The notes below the pieces were generated by a model that did not search any database, was not told the origin of the DNA, and saw only the letters and a program-made list of their open reading frames with translations. Below are positions 1 to 8,573 of a stretch of DNA of 64,000 bases, piece after piece. Each line of letters begins with the position of its first letter. Positions within the stretch are counted from its first letter, which is position 1. The stretch spans positions 124,001-188,000 of the forward strand of contig JAEPKX010000001.1 in the NCBI GenBank assembly GCA_021375695.1. The letters are read 5' to 3'. The stretch is from Candidatus Igneacidithiobacillus taupoensis. GTDB taxonomy: Bacteria; Pseudomonadota; Gammaproteobacteria; Acidithiobacillales; Acidithiobacillaceae. The position numbers were made by a program, and so were the translations under genes.

Positions 1-201
1 CATGGGGGCCTCGTCCTTTTCTCCCTCACCAATGACCACCATACCGCGCATGGGCACCTGGGCGATGGCAGCCCGCATGGCATCCACCGCGGCGCCATCC
101 CCAAGCTCTTTCTCACCACGCCCAATCCAGGCGCTGGCTGCCCTTGCGGCAGCTTCAGTTACAGGAAGAAGGGAAAGCGCCAGATTACGGATGGTGGCCA
201 T
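1..201 (-). CDS. glpX: Fructose-1,6-bisphosphatase class II (GlpX), N-terminal part, cut by window edge
   Basis: The minus-strand frame from an ATG at 201 is open to the window edge and encodes the first 67 residues. They match the start of class II fructose bisphosphatases: a helix with VTEAAA, then WIGRGEK, then DGAAVDAMR, and the metal/substrate loop [11 protein letters not shown]. The enzyme removes the 1-phosphate of fructose 1,6-bisphosphate in the cytoplasm, for gluconeogenesis and the Calvin cycle; in autotrophs this class can also act on sedoheptulose bisphosphate. An AAAGGAA ribosome site lies just upstream of the ATG. The inositol-phosphatase-like gene ends 48 nt upstream on the same strand, so the two are probably cotranscribed. 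The rest of the gene lies outside the window. Confidence 0.9.
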   Translation of the reverse strand, partial: MATIRNLALSLLPVTEAAARAASAWIGRGEKELGDGAAVDAMRAAIAQVPMRGMVVIGEGEKDEAPM

Positions 202-249
202 GTACGAAAATTCCTTTAGCTAGGCGATTGAAATGCCTTTTAGCATAAA

Positions 250-1065
250 TCAACACTGCGACTTTGGGAACTCGCGATCAATCCAGGTCAACCATTGCTC
301 ATGTAAATGGGGGTCCAGGGTGGCCAGTACCGAGCACTTGACGAGGGCATTGGCATGCAGCGCTTCGCCGGTCAGGGTGCTGAGCCTGCCGCCTGCCTCC
401 TGCAAGAACAATCCACCCGCAGCCCAATCCCACAGTTGTTGGGCACCATGCAGGTAAAAATGATAACGACCTGCCGCCAGCCAACTCCACTCCAACACAC
501 AACTGCCGAAATTGCGCTGGCTATGAAAGGGTTGCCGAGTTACCAGGCGGATGGCCATTTCTGGATGCAGGCGCTTGTAATCCACGACCCCCACACTCTG
601 CTGCAGGGCAGGGGCCTGGCGATAGGCCAAGCGGTCGCCATTACAGAAAGCCCCAGCCCGCCGTGCCGCCCAGAAGAGATCCCTGCGCATGGGGTCATAG
701 ACCCAACCCTGCCGTGCCCCGTGGGCATCCAAAAGGGCAAGACTGATCCCAAAAATTGGCACACCGGCAGCAAAATTGCTGGTTCCATCCAAGGGATCCA
801 GGCACCAGAGGAGCTCAACGGACTGCATCAACTGTCCCTGTTCGGCAGCGGTCATTTCTTCACCGAGCAAAGGGATTTGCGGATAACGGCGGGCCAATGC
901 CTCCTGCAAAAAATCCTGACTTTCCAGATCGGCACTGGTAACGATACTTCCATCGGGTTTGGGTGTGGCCGTAACCCGGTGATAAGCAGGCAGCAGAAAA
1001 CGCTCCGCACTCTCGCGCAAGAGCGCTCCTACCCACTGCACATCGACAGCAAAGTCCGACATCAT
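250..1065 (-). CDS. Inositol monophosphatase family protein
   Basis: This 271-residue protein has the Mg2+-dependent phosphatase motifs of the IMPase/CysQ family: GEE near residues 68-70, DPLDGTSNF near 90-98 and WDWAAG near 212-217, which together bind the metals and phosphate. Members hydrolyse inositol phosphates, 3'-phosphoadenosine 5'-phosphate or sugar phosphates; the sequence alone does not say which. It precedes glpX on the same strand, and a sugar bisphosphate is a possible substrate by context only. The ATG at 1065 (followed by ATG 1062) was preferred over the GTG at 1071; none has a strong ribosome site. It is divergent from rsmE. Confidence 0.88.
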   Translation of the reverse strand: MMSDFAVDVQWVGALLRESAERFLLPAYHRVTATPKPDGSIVTSADLESQDFLQEALARRYPQIPLLGEEMTAAEQGQLMQSVELLWCLDPLDGTSNFAAGVPIFGISLALLDAHGARQGWVYDPMRRDLFWAARRAGAFCNGDRLAYRQAPALQQSVGVVDYKRLHPEMAIRLVTRQPFHSQRNFGSCVLEWSWLAAGRYHFYLHGAQQLWDWAAGGLFLQEAGGRLSTLTGEALHANALVKCSVLATLDPHLHEQWLTWIDREFPKSQC

Positions 1066-1128
1066 GTGCACAAGAATAGACTAGAGCAGCCCAAGGGTCA
1101 TCCCTGTTCTTTTCTTTTGCGTTGACCC

Positions 1129-1134
1129 TATGAT
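1129..1134 (+). promoter_or_regulatory. Candidate -10 element of rsmE
   Basis: TATGAT lies 5 nt upstream of the ATG at 1140. If used as a -10 box, transcription would begin at or next to the start codon, giving a leaderless or nearly leaderless mRNA. No Shine-Dalgarno sequence precedes either possible ATG (1140 or 1146). No convincing -35 hexamer is visible at the expected distance. Confidence 0.3.
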
Positions 1135-1139
1135 CCAAT

Positions 1140-1877
1140 ATGGGCATGCCGCGCATTCATCTATATCTGCCTGATCCTATTCCCATCGGGCCAATGCTAC
1201 TGCCAGCGGCAGCCAGCCATCATCTCTTGCGGGTGCTCCGCGCCCGGCGGGGGCAAGCATTGACCCTCTTTTGCGGTGACGGCTTGGAGTACCCCGCCGA
1301 ACTCATCGGAGTAGAGGGGCACCTGGCCCTGGTGGAAATCTCCAAGCCCAGTCGCCGGGATACGGCCAGTCCCCTGGGGGTGATTCTGGCACTGCCACTG
1401 CTCAAAGGAGATCGATGGGATTGGGTACTGCAAAAGGCTTGCGAATTGGGCGTAGCCGAGATCCAGCCCCTCCATAGCCGGTACAGCCAGGTTTCCCTCA
1501 CCGAAGCGCGTTCGGAACGTCGCCATCAACGCTGGCAAGAAATCCTCATCCACGCAGCTGAACAAAGCCAAGCCACGCGTCTGCCACTGTTGGCCAAGGT
1601 CCTGCCCCTGAAGGAATTCCTGCAAAGTCCGCCAAGAGGTCTGGCCCTGGTGTTGGACCCTGGCTTCCCAGCGCAGTTGTCTTCCCTACCTGATAGTCCC
1701 CCTACCTGGGTTACGGTCCTGACGGGACCTGAGGGTGGACTCGCTCCGGAGGAGTTACAGTCTGCGGCAGGGGCCGGATGGAAGGGGCTGCGGCTAGGTC
1801 CACGGATCCTGCGGGCGGAAACCGCGCCCATCGCCATGCTCGCATACTTGCAAGGGCGCTATGGCGACCTCGGTTGA
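1140..1877 (+). CDS. rsmE: 16S rRNA (uracil(1498)-N(3))-methyltransferase RsmE
   Basis: This 245-residue cytoplasmic SPOUT-class methyltransferase methylates N3 of U1498 in 16S rRNA. The N-terminal PUA-like part (residues ~1-75) is followed by the knotted domain with LPLLKGDRWDWVLQKACELG, then LTGPEGGL near residue 200 and LRLGPRILRAETA near 220, the SAM-binding knot typical of RsmE. Length is normal for the family. The ATG at 1140 or the one at 1146 could be the start; neither has a ribosome site. ispH follows 53 nt downstream on the same strand. Confidence 0.95.
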   Translation: MGMPRIHLYLPDPIPIGPMLLPAAASHHLLRVLRARRGQALTLFCGDGLEYPAELIGVEGHLALVEISKPSRRDTASPLGVILALPLLKGDRWDWVLQKACELGVAEIQPLHSRYSQVSLTEARSERRHQRWQEILIHAAEQSQATRLPLLAKVLPLKEFLQSPPRGLALVLDPGFPAQLSSLPDSPPTWVTVLTGPEGGLAPEELQSAAGAGWKGLRLGPRILRAETAPIAMLAYLQGRYGDLG

Positions 1878-1930
1878 CAGCAACCCAGGAGAACGGGACC
1901 ATAGTCTAAATCTTTTGGAACGGATGCCCC

Positions 1931-2887
1931 ATGGATATCCTGCTTGCCAACCCGCGCGGCTTTTGTGCCGGCGTCAACCGTGCCATTCAGATCGTGGAAA
2001 GAGCCTTGGAGCTCTTCGGCGCGCCCATCTACGTCCGACATGAGGTGGTACACAACCGACATGTGGTGGAAGACCTTCGGAATCGGGGGGCCATTTTTGT
2101 GGAGGAACTCGACGAGATTCCCGACGGTGCTACCGTCATTTTCAGTGCCCACGGGGTCCCCCTGGCGGTGCGTCAACGCGCCAAGGAGCGAGGTCTGACG
2201 GTCTTTGATGCCACCTGTCCACTGGTGACCAAGGTCCACATGGAAGTCAAAAAATACAGTCGGGAAAACATGGAAATGGTCCTCATTGGCCATGCCGGTC
2301 ATCCGGAGGTAGAAGGGACCATGGGCCAGGTGGAGGCGGGCATGATGTATTTGGTTTCTGATGTGGGTGACGTGGCCAAACTGCAGCCCCGCCACCCCGA
2401 GCGCCTTGCCTACATTACCCAAACCACCTTGAGCATGGATGATACCGCCGAGGTCATCAACGCCCTTCGCGCTCGCTTTCCAAGCATTCAGGGTCCCAAG
2501 AAAGACGATATCTGCTACGCCACCCAAAACCGTCAGGATGCCGTCAAGAAGTTGGTTCCTGCCGTAGATATCCTCCTCATTGTCGGTGCCCCCAGCAGTT
2601 CCAACTCCAGTCGCCTGGCGGAACTGGGTCAGCGTTTGGGTACCAGCACCTACTTGATCGAAGACGCGGGGCAGCTCCGACGCGAATGGTTTACGGGTCG
2701 GCAGCGCATCGGCATCAGTGCTGGCGCCTCAGCACCTGAGCGTTTGGTACAAGAAATCATCGAGACCCTGCAAGGCTGGGGAGCAGGACAGCCAGAAGAA
2801 CTCTCTGGTGTCGAAGAGAAAGTGATCTTCAGCCTTCCTCTGGCCCTGACCAATGCCCAGGAGCATCGGGAGACGATCCCCTCCTGA
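1931..2887 (+). CDS. ispH: 4-hydroxy-3-methylbut-2-enyl diphosphate reductase (IspH/LytB)
   Basis: This is the last enzyme of the MEP isoprenoid pathway, a 4Fe-4S reductase making IPP and DMAPP from HMBPP. The 318-residue protein has the three cluster cysteines in their family contexts: PRGFCAG at the N-terminus (Cys12), [11 protein letters not shown] in the middle, and [10 protein letters not shown] about two thirds along. The substrate-binding [10 protein letters not shown] and SSNSSRL motifs are also present. Its last 59 nt overlap the 3' end of the convergent rmuC gene, which is unusually long for a convergent overlap. Confidence 0.97.
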   Translation: MDILLANPRGFCAGVNRAIQIVERALELFGAPIYVRHEVVHNRHVVEDLRNRGAIFVEELDEIPDGATVIFSAHGVPLAVRQRAKERGLTVFDATCPLVTKVHMEVKKYSRENMEMVLIGHAGHPEVEGTMGQVEAGMMYLVSDVGDVAKLQPRHPERLAYITQTTLSMDDTAEVINALRARFPSIQGPKKDDICYATQNRQDAVKKLVPAVDILLIVGAPSSSNSSRLAELGQRLGTSTYLIEDAGQLRREWFTGRQRIGISAGASAPERLVQEIIETLQGWGAGQPEELSGVEEKVIFSLPLALTNAQEHRETIPS

Positions 2888-4361
2888 TTGCCGGGCGCAA
2901 CTCCCGAACTTGCATGTCTACGGGTTCGGGCTCCGTCAACTCCCGATCGCTACTGGTAGCCCCCAGTTCGGGAAAGCGCCGGGCGGTAACCAGGACCCGA
3001 CTTTCCAGCGAGGAGGTTGCCTGGTTATAAGCGCTCACGGCGCCATGCAGTTGGCGCCCCAACTTGGCCCAGTGGCCAGTGAGCGTACCCAGTCGTTCAT
3101 AGAGTTCCCTGCCCAACGCACTGATGGCCTGGGCATTGGCAGCTACCGCTTCTTGCCGCCAGCCATAGGCGGCTGCCCGTAACAAAGCGATCAGGGTGGT
3201 GGGCGTTGCTACCAACACCTTCTGCTCGACGCCAAACTCGATGAGTCCTGGATCCATCTGCAAAGCAGCGCTAAAAAAATCCTCTCCGGGCAGAAAGAGC
3301 ACTACAAATTCCGGACTCGGCACGGCTTCCCAGTAGGATTTCCGCCCCAACTGCTGGAGGTGGGTGCGCAATTCAGCGGCGTGCTTGCGAAGCCATTGCT
3401 GCCGGTCTTCGTCGGACTCTGCCTCGATGGCATGCAGATACGCATTGAGAGGAGCCTTGGCATCGACGACGATCTCTTTTCCCCCGGGCAGATGCACCAA
3501 CAAATCCGGCCGCTGCTGTCCCTGCTCCGATTGCATGCTTGCCTGCTCGACAAAATCACAGTGATCGAGCATGCCGGCCATTTCCACCACTCTCCGTAAC
3601 TGCATTTCTCCCCAACGGCCGCGGGCAGCCGGCTGGCGCAGGGCTTTGACCAGCGCCGCGGTTTCTCGATGCAGGCGCGGCAAATGATCCTGGACCAAGC
3701 CCCGCAATTGTTCGCTCAGGGCGCTATAGGCTCCGGTTCGCACCTGTTCCAATGCATCCAGACGCTCGTTCATTTTCTGGAGGGATTCGCGGACAGGGTC
3801 CACCATCTGGCCAAAACCTTGTTGCCGATTTTCCAGGTCCTGTTGAGCTTGTGCCAGGAACTGGCCCAACTTTTCCTGGGCCATACGGAGAAAATCCTCA
3901 TTGTTACGGCGCAGGGCCTCGGCCGAAAGGACGGTAAAGGCTTGTTGCAGTCGCTCTTGTGCTGCCAGCAGCAGGGCTTGTTTTTCTTCTGCCTGTCGCG
4001 ATTCTTGCAGCAGGCGTTCCTGGTACTCTGCCAACCGTCGATCTTGTTCCCGGCTTTGGGTTTGCAGGGCAAGATAATCCCTTTGCAGGGACTCCCATTC
4101 TTCCAGTTTGGGCCGTAGACCTGCCAGTTGGATTTGGGTGCTTTGCAGCTCTCTTTGCATGCGCTCCTTTTCCTGTTGCTCCGCCACCAATCGTTCCCGC
4201 TCCTGGCCTAGGGCCTCGCGCAACTCAGCGATTACCTGCTCCCCCTGTTGGAGGGCCAGACGAAGACGGTCCTGGCCAGCTCGTGACCATAACCAATACC
4301 AAAAAGCTCCCAGCACGCCCCCGATCAGGGATGCCAGGACAATCCAAACCAAGCCGATCAA
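2829..4361 (-). CDS. rmuC: DNA recombination protein RmuC
   Basis: The 510-residue protein starts with one transmembrane helix (residues ~3-22), followed by a long Gln/Glu-rich coiled coil (~25-220), and then the RmuC nuclease-like domain (about 225-430) with [18 protein letters not shown] and [11 protein letters not shown]. RmuC limits DNA inversions between short repeats; its biochemical activity is not firmly established. It lies 12 nt downstream of mscL on the same strand. The C-terminal tail (about 80 residues) is low-complexity, and its coding sequence overlaps the end of ispH. Confidence 0.93.
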   Translation of the reverse strand: MIGLVWIVLASLIGGVLGAFWYWLWSRAGQDRLRLALQQGEQVIAELREALGQERERLVAEQQEKERMQRELQSTQIQLAGLRPKLEEWESLQRDYLALQTQSREQDRRLAEYQERLLQESRQAEEKQALLLAAQERLQQAFTVLSAEALRRNNEDFLRMAQEKLGQFLAQAQQDLENRQQGFGQMVDPVRESLQKMNERLDALEQVRTGAYSALSEQLRGLVQDHLPRLHRETAALVKALRQPAARGRWGEMQLRRVVEMAGMLDHCDFVEQASMQSEQGQQRPDLLVHLPGGKEIVVDAKAPLNAYLHAIEAESDEDRQQWLRKHAAELRTHLQQLGRKSYWEAVPSPEFVVLFLPGEDFFSAALQMDPGLIEFGVEQKVLVATPTTLIALLRAAAYGWRQEAVAANAQAISALGRELYERLGTLTGHWAKLGRQLHGAVSAYNQATSSLESRVLVTARRFPELGATSSDRELTEPEPVDMQVRELRPAIRRGSSPDAPGHWSGPEEG

Positions 4362-4373
4362 GATTTGGTGAAT

Positions 4374-4832
4374 TCAGTGACTGTCGCTCAATTGCGAAGT
4401 GCAATTGGGACAGCGGGTGGCAGCCAAGGGAATGGATGTCAGACAGTAGGGGCAATCTTTGGTGGTAACGGGCGCACTGGGCTTGGGATAGAGGCGGTTG
4501 ACCATTCGCACCATGCTGAAGATTACCAAGGCAATGATGAAAAAACTCACCAATGCCATGATAAAAAGGCCGTAATTCCAGGTTACCGCCCCCGCTTTCT
4601 CGACAGCAGCCAAGGTCAGATACGGCTCTGGCGTTTTTCCCTGGTGCAAAACCACAAAGAGGTTACTGAAGTCCATTTTACCCAACAAAAGGCCAATGGG
4701 AGGCATGATGATATCTTTGACCAGGGCCGTGACCACAGCCGAAAAGGCCGTACCGATCACAAAGGCTACGGCCAGATCAATACCATTTCCTCGTAGCAGA
4801 AATGTTTTGAAATCTTCCACAAAACGACTCAT
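4374..4832 (-). CDS. mscL: Large-conductance mechanosensitive channel MscL with C-terminal zinc ribbon
   Basis: This inner-membrane channel releases solutes on hypo-osmotic shock. The 152 residues comprise the N-terminal amphipathic helix (MSRFVEDFKTFLLRGN), TM1 with the gate (DLAVAFVIGTAF), a short periplasmic loop, TM2 and a charged tail. After TM2 come two CxxC pairs (CPYC and CPNC), a small zinc ribbon present in only a subset of MscL proteins. An in-frame TTG at 4868 would add 12 residues, but the ATG at 4832 has the AGGGAG ribosome site and matches the family start. It is cotranscribed with rmuC. Confidence 0.95.
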   Translation of the reverse strand: MSRFVEDFKTFLLRGNGIDLAVAFVIGTAFSAVVTALVKDIIMPPIGLLLGKMDFSNLFVVLHQGKTPEPYLTLAAVEKAGAVTWNYGLFIMALVSFFIIALVIFSMVRMVNRLYPKPSAPVTTKDCPYCLTSIPLAATRCPNCTSQLSDSH

Positions 4833-4913
4833 TTCCTCTCCCTTGGGTCCTAATTTTTTAGCAACCAATGATCCTTACAGAAATGCCCTGCAAAGGCATT
4901 ACAAAAATATCCA

Positions 4914-5444
4914 TCAATGGCTGGCCGGCAGACTGGTACAGAAACGATTCACACTTTCTTTCTCCGCTTGCATGGGAAATCTTTGCGCTGCCTGTAGACA
5001 GTTCTCGGTACTATCACGACAGGTCAGGGCCCATCGGGCAGTATCGCGAAAGAAGTTTTCGGCAGCTAGGCTCGGCTCGGCGTAGGGGCTACCCTGAAAG
5101 AAACGTCCCAAAGCCGAATAATAGTCCCCCTTGGCCGCAGCCCAGCGAGAAACCGCATCCCAGCAGGTAGATTGGCTGGCGCCTGGGCCCTGGACACAAC
5201 CCACTGCGTCTCGCCGTACCAGCCCCAAGGACTCCTGCCAGTCGGGGCAGAACTTTTGTTCCGCGGCATGTCGTTGGGCAGTGATGGCCGCCAGCCGCTC
5301 CTCTGCCAGCTGCGCGGTGTTTTGTGCCGCCTCCGAGCGTGCTGTGGCAATGGCTGCACCGGTGGAAACAGTAGGAGGAGGCAGTTGCGCACAGGCCCCC
5401 AGGAAAAATGGTAGCAAGAATAAAATGGTTGACTCTTTGCGCAT
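4914..5444 (-). CDS. Cysteine-rich outer-envelope lipoprotein, paralogue of 36700-37353
   Basis: I do not recognise a described family. The 176-residue protein has a lipoprotein signal (positive start, hydrophobic stretch, lipobox FLGAC with Cys18), a short Pro/Thr linker and a helical periplasmic domain. The mature part has six further cysteines (66, 83, 94, 142, 149, 169). Four of them, in the contexts GC, STCW and C-x6-CL, align with the lipoprotein at 36700-37353; the NFF-x3-AR segment before the third is also shared. Two disulfides are therefore likely. It lies 72 nt downstream of the RND permease gene on the same strand; a TATAAC in that gap could be a separate -10 box. Confidence 0.75.
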   Translation of the reverse strand: MRKESTILFLLPFFLGACAQLPPPTVSTGAAIATARSEAAQNTAQLAEERLAAITAQRHAAEQKFCPDWQESLGLVRRDAVGCVQGPGASQSTCWDAVSRWAAAKGDYYSALGRFFQGSPYAEPSLAAENFFRDTARWALTCRDSTENCLQAAQRFPMQAEKESVNRFCTSLPASH

Positions 5445-5516
5445 AACTTCCCCAGCAACTTTTTATTTAAGAAGTTATAGCACAAACGGTTACCCATTGG
5501 GCAATCAGGCAACGGC

Positions 5517-8500
5517 CTATGCCCGCTGCTTTCGCCCCAAACGTTCTTTCAAGCCCTCAAAAAGGACATAAAATGCGGGGGTAATAAATAAAGTCAGAAA
5601 TTGAGAAACCACGATCCCACCCGCCACGGCCACCCCCAGGGGTACCCGCGACTCCGCTCCCGCCCCAACACCAATGGCAATGGGGAGAATCCCCAGAATA
5701 GCCGCCAGATTGGTCATCATAATGGGCCGAAAGCGGATCACACAGGCATCGACAATGGCCTCCATAGCCGTTGCTCCCTGGCGACGTCGATGGATGGCAA
5801 AATCCACCATGATAATGCCGTTTTTCTTCACCAGCCCCACCAACATAATAATTCCCACAAAGCTGAAAAGATCCAATTCCTGCCCGAAGATCCAGAGGGC
5901 GAGCAGGGCACCAAAACCTGCCAATGGCAATGCCGTGAGGATGGTAAGGGGATGGATAAAATCTTCATAGAGAATGGCGAGGATGGCATAGATCAAGGCA
6001 ACGGTGGCCAATAGCAACAAGGGCAAAGTCGAGTTGGACTGCTGAAAGGCCGCCGCCGTGCCGCCAAAACTTCCTTGGACCTGCGTCGGCAAGAGTGCTG
6101 CACCCAGCGCTTGCACCTTTTGCGTTGCCGTACCAATGGCCACCCCAGGCGCCAAATTGAAGGAAACGGTGACACTTGGGATACCGTTATAATGCTCGAT
6201 GCTCAATGGACCAACCCCGTAGCTAAAATTCGCCACGGCGGACAGGGGTACCAGCCCTGCCGTTCCTGGCAAAGTGATGGCCGCAAGGGCAGCGATGTTT
6301 GTCTGGAATTGCCGGGCCAGGTCCAGAATGACCTCATATTGATTGGTCGCGGCATAGATGGTCCCGACCTGGGTACCCCCAAAGGCAAAATTCAACGCCT
6401 GCTCAATGGCCTGGGGGGTAACGCCCAGGGCCGCCGCACGCTGGTTGGCAATGTGCACATTGACTTCGGGATTGGCCACCTGCAAGGAGCTATTCACCGC
6501 CTGAAAACCGGGGGTCTTGCGCAGGGCCTCCACAAATTTGGGAACTGCGGCATCCAGCGCCTCTTGATCTTCACTTTGGAGGACATACTGATAATTGGAC
6601 TGGGAGGAGATGGGCCCTATCTGGATGGCGGGAGGCAGCATAAAGCTTGCCTCAACGCCAGCAAAGTGAGCCACCGATCGGCGCAGCTGGGCAATGACCA
6701 TATCCCCGCTGGGTCTTTGGCTGGCGGCCTTGAGCCGGATCATCAGTCGCCCAGAATTACTGGAACCAAACGCCCCAGCCCCCTGTCCTGCACTGGATAA
6801 AACGGACTGCACTGCCCCATTGCGGGCCACCATGGCTGCGATCTGTTGCTGCTCTGCTGCCAGTTTTGCAAAGGATATTCCCTGCGGATACTGGAGATTG
6901 GCCATGATCAGACCGCTGTCTTCACTCGGAATAAAGCCCTTGGGTAGCACCAGGAAGAGCCCAAGCATGGCAAGAAAACTCAAACCCGCCGCAAGGTAGA
7001 TCCATGCCCGATGCGCAAGACTCTTGCGCAAGGCGCGTTCATACCAACTGCGCAAGCGGACAAACCAGCGCTCAAAGGCGCTGGGATCGCCGTGCTTTAC
7101 CTTTAGGTAGCGGGCACAGAGCATGGGCGTGAGGGTCAGCGAAACCAATCCAGAGAGAAGGATTACCACCGCAATGGTGACCCCAAATTCGCGAAAGAGC
7201 CGACCGATGATCCCACCTAAAATCAAAAAGGGCAGAAATACCACTGCCAGGGACAGGGTCATGGACAAGACGGTAAAGCCAATCTCCGCACTGCCTTTAT
7301 AGGCAGCCTCCTCTGGCTCCTCGCCCTGCTCCTCATGACGGGCGATATTTTCCAGCATCACCACCGCATCATCCACCACAAAGCCCACTGCAAGGGTCAG
7401 GGCCAATAATGTCAAGGTATTCAGGCTAAAACCCAGCACCGAGATAATGGCAAAGGTGCCCAGAATGGAGGTTGGGATGGCCAAAGCCCCAATGAGGGTC
7501 GGGCTGCCCCGGCGCAAAAAAAGCCAGAGCACGCCAGCCACCAGGACCGAGGCCAGGAGTAAAGTGAATTCCACCTCCATAACGGCGGCACGAATATAGC
7601 TGGCCTTGTCGTAGACCACCTGCATACGCGCACCACTGGGCAAGCCGGCATTGAGGGCAGGCAAGCGCTTGGCAATGGCATCGGAAATGGCCACCGTATC
7701 GGAACCCGGTTGACGGACCACAGCCAGGATCAAGGCCCGATCCTTGCCAATCCAACTCGCAATCTGATCATTATCGACGCCATTCTCCACCGTCGCCACA
7801 TCGGCAAGGGGAACCACCGTCGTTCCCTTTTCCAGTACCGGCATCCGGGCAAAGGCTTCAGCATCGTGTAGTTGTCCGTGGACGTTGACCGCATAGTTGC
7901 GCGCCGTACCCAAAAGGGTCCCCTGGGGAAGATTTACATTGTGACTGGCGATGGCCGCATCCAGGGCCTGCAGCGAAATACCCCGGGCTTGGAGGGCAAA
8001 GGGATTGGCATGGATCCGGACCGCATAGTTCTGCTCGCCAAAAATCTCCACCTGCGCCACGCCAGCAATCCCCGAGAGGGCTGGCACGACCCGATCGACC
8101 GCATATTCATTGAGCTTGTAGATCGGCATGTTGGGCGCCGAGAGGGCAATAAACGCAATAGGAGCAGCCGAAGGATTCAGTTGCTTGACAAAGGGGAGAC
8201 TCGGCATGCCCGGCGGCAGCAAATGCTGCGCCTGGGTCACCGCGTTTTCCACATTTTGGGTGGCAACGTCAATATTCTGGCTCAGGTTGAATTGTAAGAT
8301 GATTCGCGTCGAGCCCTGACTACTGGTGGAGCTCATGGCAGACAGGCCAGGAATGGCTTGAAATTGCTTCTCCAAGGGCGTTGCCACCGCACTGGCCATG
8401 GTTTGTGGGCTTGCCCCTGGCAGGCTGGCCGAAACCAGCACCGTCGGGAAATCCACACTGGGCAGCAAGGCCACGGGCAAATACCAGAACGCAAAGATCC

Positions 8501-8573
8501 CGTAGCTGACCATCCCTAGGGTGAAGATCATGGTCATCACCCGCCGCCGGATGAAAAGTGCCGAGATGTTCAC
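5517..8573 (-). CDS. RND efflux permease (AcrB/MdtB-like inner-membrane pump)
   Basis: A complete 1018-residue RND transporter that exchanges protons for drugs or other amphiphiles and feeds an outer-membrane channel. The N-terminal cytoplasmic stub and TM1 (MNISALFIRRRVMTMIF) precede a large periplasmic loop. The proton-relay aspartate pair is in TM4 (GFVVDDAVVMLENI), then comes a second large loop and a TM7-12 half ending with NGIIMVDFA and the RPIMMT motif. It resembles the MdtB/MdtC/MuxB group most. The GTG start overlaps the stop codon of the adaptor gene (GTGA), so the three pump genes are translationally coupled. The substrate cannot be told from sequence. Confidence 0.95.
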   Translation of the reverse strand: MNISALFIRRRVMTMIFTLGMVSYGIFAFWYLPVALLPSVDFPTVLVSASLPGASPQTMASAVATPLEKQFQAIPGLSAMSSTSSQGSTRIILQFNLSQNIDVATQNVENAVTQAQHLLPPGMPSLPFVKQLNPSAAPIAFIALSAPNMPIYKLNEYAVDRVVPALSGIAGVAQVEIFGEQNYAVRIHANPFALQARGISLQALDAAIASHNVNLPQGTLLGTARNYAVNVHGQLHDAEAFARMPVLEKGTTVVPLADVATVENGVDNDQIASWIGKDRALILAVVRQPGSDTVAISDAIAKRLPALNAGLPSGARMQVVYDKASYIRAAVMEVEFTLLLASVLVAGVLWLFLRRGSPTLIGALAIPTSILGTFAIISVLGFSLNTLTLLALTLAVGFVVDDAVVMLENIARHEEQGEEPEEAAYKGSAEIGFTVLSMTLSLAVVFLPFLILGGIIGRLFREFGVTIAVVILLSGLVSLTLTPMLCARYLKVKHGDPSAFERWFVRLRSWYERALRKSLAHRAWIYLAAGLSFLAMLGLFLVLPKGFIPSEDSGLIMANLQYPQGISFAKLAAEQQQIAAMVARNGAVQSVLSSAGQGAGAFGSSNSGRLMIRLKAASQRPSGDMVIAQLRRSVAHFAGVEASFMLPPAIQIGPISSQSNYQYVLQSEDQEALDAAVPKFVEALRKTPGFQAVNSSLQVANPEVNVHIANQRAAALGVTPQAIEQALNFAFGGTQVGTIYAATNQYEVILDLARQFQTNIAALAAITLPGTAGLVPLSAVANFSYGVGPLSIEHYNGIPSVTVSFNLAPGVAIGTATQKVQALGAALLPTQVQGSFGGTAAAFQQSNSTLPLLLLATVALIYAILAILYEDFIHPLTILTALPLAGFGALLALWIFGQELDLFSFVGIIMLVGLVKKNGIIMVDFAIHRRRQGATAMEAIVDACVIRFRPIMMTNLAAILGILPIAIGVGAGAESRVPLGVAVAGGIVVSQFLTLFITPAFYVLFEGLKERLGRKQRA

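Noticed and set aside
307-1125. 272-codon plus-strand open frame opposite the inositol-phosphatase gene
   Set aside because: The minus strand encodes clear IMPase motifs; the plus frame is its antisense shadow.
4882-4900. AATGCC/GGCATT hairpin between the lipoprotein and mscL genes as a terminator
   Set aside because: The stem is only 6 bp and lacks a T run on the relevant strand.
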